Source: Schistosoma haematobium | Lineage: Eukaryota; Platyhelminthes; Trematoda; Strigeidida; Schistosomatidae | Assembly: GCF_000699445.3 (NCBI RefSeq) | Contig: NC_067199.1 | Span: 28,728,402-28,792,401 of the forward strand | Direction of reading: 5' to 3' | Length of the DNA stretch: 64,000 bases | Shown here: one piece after another, positions 58,600-64,000 of the stretch | Numbering within the stretch: the first letter of the stretch is position 1 | How the letters are laid out: each line of letters opens with the position of its first letter | Translations under genes and position numbers: made by a program | The notes under the pieces: model-generated | Databases searched by the model: none | What the model was told of the DNA's origin: nothing | Seen by the model: the letters and a program-made list of their open reading frames with translations, nothing else

Positions 58600-59990
58600 T
58601 CTTCGGAAGTCATGAGACCGATGCTCATTCTAACAACCATAGCAACAATTTTTATATGTACATGGAACGTACGGACAATTTGGGAGACCGAGAAGACTAT
58701 TCAAATGGCTGTGGAAATGGAGAAATACAACTTGACAGTGCTCGAAATTAGTGAAGCCCACTGCATTCAATCCGCACAGAAAAAGATAGAAATGAATGAG
58801 ATGCTGCTATACTCTAATCATGAAGAGGAAAATTCTCTTCACACTCAGGGAGGTGCATTGATGCTGTCCAGTGAAGCATGAAATGAACTTATAGGATGGG
58901 AATCTCATGGATCCAGATCCATCAAAGCATCCTTGAAAACAAGAAGGAAGAAATCACAATGAATATTATCCAGTGTTATGCACTCACTAATGATAGCAAC
59001 GAGCACGACAAAGAACAGTTTTAATAGTAGCAATACAATTACCGAGATTTAAGAACGGAGGAACATATGGGTAGAACACTTTGAGAAACTTTCGTGTAAG
59101 CCAGCTCCACTTAATCCACAAGATATTGAAACAACAGTGCAAACATGTGCCACATTCTCTTCAGGAAGATTTTGGAGGAGGAATAAGTGCCATTGACATA
59201 CTGGAAAGAATGACACCTCATCAAGATACCAAAGAAAGGAGATCTGAGCCAATGTGAGAACTACATAGAAATCACACTGTAGTGCGTGTTACTTATATTG
59301 ATGTAAATAGTATATGACGCTAGTTAAAAAGGTGATGTTTGGCAGCAGAAGATGGGAGGAAGATCAAGAAATGAAGAGTGGGAACACAATACAATTTGTA
59401 AGAAAACTCATGAACAATGAAATGTGAGACAATGGATTGATGATTGCAACAGGAACAGTTCGGTTTGTTATGATGGATTGATATTTTGCAAATTAACGAT
59501 ATAGTATATGGCTTTTCTATTTTGCCAAATAACTCTGTAAATGTGTCCCAGCAGTGTTCTGTTCATTACAACACTACTGTCAGTATTCAACAGAGTGTTG
59601 TTAGACCGAATGAAGGATTCAGGAGACATCCAACTTCGAGATCCACGTACTGGATATCTCAAGAATAGGTCGTACACAAACCAGATCGCGACACTACGGA
59701 TCATCGTTGAGCAATCAATCAAATGGGACTCGTCACTGTATATCTACTTCCTTGACAAAGCAAGGATAACGTTCCTACAATTGAAGAACAGGTGGAATTC
59801 AAAATAACTCTCAGCCAATACCAAACACACAATCTTCAATGCGAATGTCAAAAAAGTTTGTTCTGTTGTACTGAGCTGAAACTTGGAAAACTACTACAAG
59901 TAATTATAAACAATTGTCTGCGTAAGATACTGGTGGGTGGCTTATGCTCCAACACTAGGGGCAACAGGAGTTGGTAAGTAAGTAATTAAG
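58600..59990 (+). mobile_element. RTE-type LINE copy (SR2/Perere-3-like), broken
   Basis: The 58612-58881 part is the start of the endonuclease (CTWNVRTIWETEKTIQMAVE, EMLLYSNHEEEN). After stops, 59215-59277 and 59571-59800 carry the lead-in to RT (KIPKKGDLSQCENY, RVLLDRMKDSGDIQLRDPRT, TNQIATLRIIVEQSIKW). The end holds the conserved LVGGLCSNTRGNR terminus at about 59930. Most of the RT is deleted, and a solo LTR is nested at 59278-59570. Same family as 4640-5325. Confidence 0.85.
59278..59570 (+). mobile_element. Solo LTR (TGTAGTG family), copy 2, nested in the RTE copy
   Basis: The 293-bp unit TGTAGTGCGTGTTAC...GTTCATTACA matches the reverse complement of 49825-50136. ACAC lies on both sides (59274-59277 and 59571-59574). 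Removing the unit and one ACAC restores the RTE reading 'ENY-EITL-L' across the junction, so the LTR element inserted into an existing RTE copy and then recombined to a solo LTR. Confidence 0.82.
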
Positions 59991-60680
59991 TACTTGTTTG
60001 AGATCGTCCAGGTAATTTAGTAGATGACATCCATCTTCTTAATATTCAACTCAATGTTATTTTTATACATAATGTTTGCACAAGACTTTTTTTATTTCCT
60101 CATGTTATTTTACTTATTATTATAATCTGTTCTGACAATTATGATACTTTACTTCCATATATGTTTTGATAAATTCTGCATATCTTTACTGTATACCCAC
60201 TTTAAAATCTAAATGTGAAATCCAACTTCAGGTACTAATTGTTTCTGGATTGATAATTTTGCATGCATATGTGCTGGTGCATAGTTGAAAGTAGATTAGT
60301 TGACGAGGAATTCCTTCGTTTATCGAACGTTCTTGAAACCTAGTGGATATGTTACAACCTAGCACAGTATTTAATATACCTATACATTACTAATTGATCA
60401 TCTAAAATATCAATATTTGATTTTACAATCAAACAATCTGAACACTTTCAAACAAATATTCCTTCAGCTGATCAAAAAATCTTCAAGAACGTTGTATTTG
60501 TAGTAGGTCGCGTGTATTAATATCCATTTCGTATGAAATTGTCGTTCGTCGATTCCATAAGAACTACGCTCTCTTGTGTAGATGCACGTAGATACAATAA
60601 ATTGATAGTTGTCAAAATTCAAGCATTCAAATTCGCCTCATCAGGAAATTAGACTGTCAATTTATATTTTACGTTTATAG
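59991..60680. other. Unassigned sequence between the RTE copy and the next exon
   Basis: No supported exon or repeat was found. Confidence 0.45.
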
Positions 60681-60844
60681 GAATTGCAACCGATCAAACG
60701 ACTTCGGCAGCAAATCAGTTGACTTACCGTATCCTAATGTTCACTGCAAATTCTGTCAGACCACTGGTCAATTTCACTTACAATCTGACAGTCAATTCAA
60801 TCTCTATATTTGGGAGCTTCATATTTATTACCACCACTCCAGCA
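60681..60844 (+). CDS. Probable gene 2 exon ending in a Thr/Pro stretch
   Basis: Acceptor 'cgtttatag' and donor 'ccagca|gtaagt' bound 164 bp. In the frame with a two-base overhang it reads IATDQTTSAANQLTYRILMF, LVNFTYNLTVNSISIF and FIFITTTPA, ending like the 51201-51461 exon. A second frame is also open across the exon. The preferred frame does not match the phase of 57887, so at least one exon between them is missing or the earlier exon ends otherwise. Confidence 0.55.
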
Positions 60845-61780
60845 GTAAGTCAGAGTACTCATTTTCATTCATTTTGCTTCAAATTACATTAAGATAATTT
60901 CGTTACTTGACTTATTTACATTGTTTAATGGAATCGGTATACAATACTAATGGTTAAAGTGTTATTTTCAAGCAAGATCCTGATGTTTAGATTACGTAGA
61001 CTCGATAAAACTTTTATCCATATTATAGATGTATATTGTAGTTTTATTGAGGTCTTTTAAGAAAAGATAGAGTTGAGAATATCACTTATCTGTGGTTGTA
61101 ATTAGATGTTGATAGTTCGTCAAACACAATCAGTACCGAATTCTGGCGTGAAATCGTTATTCACACTAGAGGATCTTCTCAAATGGCCGATAATTCGGTT
61201 ATTAAGCTTTTCTGCTGTTCGTTCGGTTCAATTTATAACTGGCAGAATATAATATGAATTGTATTTCGTTTTTCACCTCAGCTAAATGCAAGTTAATAAG
61301 TCTAATTAGTTCAAGGTAATAACATATATGAGAATAAAACATAAACCATCCGTCAGAGGACAATCATTGTTTTCCATGACAACATTGTGACAAGTTTAAC
61401 AGGTTTATCAATAATTTGAGCAGAATACGCTGATATTACGCTAAATAACTTTCTTGCGTTCTCAGTTGTCGCTTTCATATTAAATTGAGCCCTACTATAA
61501 CATTTCAGTAGAATATTTCTGTGATTTTATCTGGTAATGAAACATGAAATTATCATCATCATCATCACATCATGCGTACAATGCCGTCTCGTGATGGGAA
61601 ACGTTAAGTTTGTTCTCCCCAGTTTAACAACGAAGATTTGAGCAATGACTCGTCTCAAATGTTTACTCATAAATACACAGGTTCTTGACAGTTTGTCTTA
61701 TTGCATGTTTTTAAGTCATAGCCATAACAACTCTGTGAATTGTGTCTAGAATATAATTATGTTGAATATTTTCATTAGTA
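60845..61780. other. Intron or intergenic DNA
   Basis: No exon or element recognised. A short (ATC)n run lies at about 61551-61567. Confidence 0.4.
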
Positions 61781-61785
61781 ATGTT

Positions 61786-62090
61786 AATAAGCAAAGATGG
61801 ATGGTGGCTAGCATTAGAATTCAGGACGCGCTTTTAGTTCTGTTTGGCACACGTCAGCTGGATGTATCTGCATCTAATATGGGATGCATCTGCATCCAGC
61901 TGACGTGTACCAAACACACGTCCTGGATTCCACTGCCAGGCACCACACGTCTTTGCTTATAATGGTTGTGAATTAAGGAAATATCGAGACAATCCGTACA
62001 GGATGCACATCTGTCAACAAGAGACTGATCAATTGCAGTCCTAAACATCAATAGAAACGTTCGAGAAAACAATTCTAAATGAAGTAATGT
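61786..62090 (+). mobile_element. SM-alpha-like element with nested palindrome
   Basis: The outer arms (ataagcaaagatggatgg at 61788 and its partner at 61943-61961) and long inner arms (about 61845-61880 and 61884-61918, sharing 'gatgcagatacatccagctg'-like sequence) make almost the whole 175 bp self-complementary. Both inner arms carry a damaged hammerhead core reading CTGACGTG (A9 changed). The tail to 62090 matches 1545-1675. Confidence 0.7.
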
Positions 62091-62249
62091 TAATAGATCG
62101 TAATGAAACGTCAGAAGTGTGGAATGTCTTACATATGAACTTAATTTGCTACTTCCGGAAACCTGAGATTGTTCTCCAAACTGTACGCGATCAGTCCTTA
62201 ATCAAGTGTTTTTACCTAATTTCCTCACCAATGAACTAATTTGTAACAG

Positions 62250-62359
62250 GAAGAGTTACTCATGAAGACGTTTGACTTCAGTAGTTTAACATATATTGAC
62301 CTTCAAATGAACAATAATCCACTCCAGTCGTATGTCGTTCTACCACAAGGGTTTTTTTG
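62250..62359 (+). CDS. Candidate terminal exon of gene 2
   Basis: After 'tttgtaacag' the phase-0 frame, which fits the donor at 60844, reads EELLMKTFDFSSLTYIDLQM and NNNPLQSYVVLPQGFF before TGA. The 'YIDLQMNNNPLQSYVVLP' part resembles YIQDNPNY...VIVLPP in the 37979 exon. An ATTAAA occurs near 62626. Short and weakly supported. Confidence 0.35.
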
Positions 62360-64000
62360 AAGAACTATCTTAGGTTTTTACTCCTGTTTTAGTGATGAAT
62401 ATTCAATCACTGTCACAGTGATAAGTCATTGGCTTAAGAAATGGTTCGCAAATGGCATCTAGTATTCTAAAAACCATCATCATTTTCCGTAAATACTCGA
62501 ACTTACTAATCATTGAAACAGTGGAAATGTTGTCTGTCTAAGTTAGTACTAAACACTTGTTTCTCATTTCCAGTCATCCATTATAATAATCGTCTACAGT
62601 TTCTCTATTCAGTGATCATGAATTATTAAAGCTTTACTCATGTTTGGGATGGGTGAGTAATCTTGACAGCTTAATCCTTTTTCTATTTTTAGTCTCTCAT
62701 GAGACTGCGAAATAGCGGTTAATATTAGATGTCTAAAGCCTAATTAAAGTCTTGATTGAAAACATGTGGATTATACCAGTTATAAGAAAAACGAGAAAAA
62801 GAGAATATTGTATCATAAAAGTTATTATTTCGTAAAATCAGTCCACTAATTTTGTGAAACAGCGACAAATAAGCACTGTTGCTATGATAAACTTGTTCGT
62901 CGAAGGAAATATTGCTAAAACGTCTCGTTGGCAAGGTTTGATTGCCGGCCACTATAGTTACTGCCCAGGGTTATTCTATAAGATCAATAATATTTTTTTG
63001 ATGAATGAAATCAAAGTTCATGTGAAACACTGATGCGACATAGTTTTGAGTTCTCCTGAATGTCACGGCTTGAAAACCATGAATGTATTAACTATAACTT
63101 CATATAAAGTGAGTTAAATGGACTTCAACTGATAATAGACACAAATAAATTCTACCTAGTTATCTGAATTTTCTACAATAAGATAATTAATTCAGTGTAT
63201 CAGAATATTATTAAGTATCACTTTAGGAAACAGAAGTTTACTCATGTCATGTACCTTCAAGATTTTTAATGAAGTGAAATAAACGTATCATTCAATCTTC
63301 TTACTAGTCCGTAATTTTCAATAACAGTTTTGTATCAAATGGAAGTGTTCTATTATATATAGCAATTTTCTAACATCAATTACTACAATACTAATAAGTC
63401 CACGAAAGAAAACGATGTCGAAGCAAGAAATTGGAAAAAAAGTTAAGCTCTATTTTCTCCATAAGTGGCTCATTTAAATTGGGTCACTTTACTTAAACAC
63501 ATTATTGATATGAAACTGTATACTGTCTACTTATTGAACTTTAGTTTTGATCTATATGACGTGAAAATAGTGGGATCACAAGGATTAGCCATTTCGTAGT
63601 TGTAAAGTATATGTTGATGAAAGTAAAATGTTATCGCAAACAATTAACTGGTAATACATTTGAAACCACTAATAAAGTATACTTGACACCTGATGACATT
63701 CGTTAAAAAAACACTTTATATCTCCTCTTATATTCCATTTATGTAGATGATGTTTACAGTTTCTAAAAAAATATCATTGAGTTTTTCTCATCTGAAGAAA
63801 GATGTGAAAACAGTTTCCAGGTTTTAGAGGATATACTTGACAAAGAATGACATTGAAAAATGACATATTAACTTAAGTTCATTAATGAGATTGTAACCGA
63901 AATTTCATATAATTTTCATTGGTTTGAAAGATGGATTTAATTAGGATTTATTTACTAAAAAAACATGACACTATTTCCTAACTAATTGTAATTATCAGTA
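62360..64000. other. Right flank without recognised features
   Basis: AT-rich. No open frame with splice or domain support and no repeat shared with the rest of the window was noticed. Confidence 0.45.

Larger units (their letters stand above)
36149..60844 (+). other. Gene 2: large EGF/cadherin-like extracellular repeat protein (partial)
   Basis: Exons on the plus strand: 36149-36228, 36961-37337, 37979-38257, 39649-39972, 42128-42302, 47083-47261, 47308-47505, 51201-51461, 53773-54014, 55572-55758, 56799-57084, 57163-57246, 57785-57887, and probably 60681-60844. Phases agree at every junction up to 57785. The gene encodes an EGF-like motif, a cadherin-like domain and then about 12 beta-rich segments with many N-glycosylation sequons. 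No membrane segment is visible. The 5' exons were not found, and the first exon starts mid-codon. The later repeats resemble generic beta-sandwich adhesion repeats. I cannot name the gene. Confidence 0.72.

Noticed and set aside
1..64000. CRISPR array or prokaryotic operon
   Set aside because: No regularly spaced short repeats; all features are eukaryotic.

Overview
The window is AT-rich eukaryotic DNA, almost certainly from a blood fluke (Schistosoma or a close trematode). The evidence is short coding exons separated by long introns, 3' ends of RTE-type LINEs that encode the schistosome-typical terminus VGGLCS(Y/N)TRGNR, a CsRn1-clade LTR retrotransposon with a CHCC gag knuckle, a Penelope-like element, and SM-alpha-type short elements that carry a Pol III B box and a hammerhead ribozyme fold. 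I see no prokaryotic gene organisation. The species call is inference.

Layout. Positions 1-1680 hold a gypsy integrase scrap, a Penelope-like RT fragment and a short hammerhead-type element. Positions 2930-7468 (+) carry the last four visible exons of a protein-coding gene, with compatible splice phases, a stop codon and an AATAAA signal; its introns hold a solo LTR and an RTE fragment. From 7.6 to 9.8 kb I see nothing. Positions 9.98-18.9 kb hold a decayed Ty3/gypsy element on the minus strand, whose gag is split by a young, complete CsRn1-like element on the plus strand (13135-18369). A solo LTR follows at 18.9-19.4 kb. Positions 20.06-26.24 kb and 47.9-50.4 kb are an inverted pair of about 2.2 kb. 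The first copy contains a 3.57-kb LTR element with no coding capacity and a LINE tail. The second contains a solo LTR. Each copy shows the empty target site of the other's insertion. Positions 26-36 kb are repeat-rich and include an intact hammerhead ribozyme at 29.5 kb (minus strand) and a solo LTR at 32.2 kb.

From 36149 to at least 57887, and probably past 60844, a second plus-strand gene is visible as at least 13 short exons. It opens with an EGF-like exon and a cadherin-like exon, then a long series of beta-rich, sequon-rich repeats of about 60-125 residues. I cannot name it; it looks like a large secreted or cell-surface protein. Its introns have collected a gypsy gag-protease fragment, hammerhead foldback elements, a LINE tail and an RTE copy that itself carries a nested solo LTR.

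How the parts work together. Apart from the two host genes, the window is mostly a stratigraphy of retroelements. Target-site duplications and empty sites allow several insertions to be ordered. The only element that looks coding-competent is the CsRn1-like one: gag and pol are joined by a -1 frameshift site (G GGA AAC followed by a GC-rich stem), with a Trp-like primer site, a polypurine tract and LTRs that differ at one position by eye.
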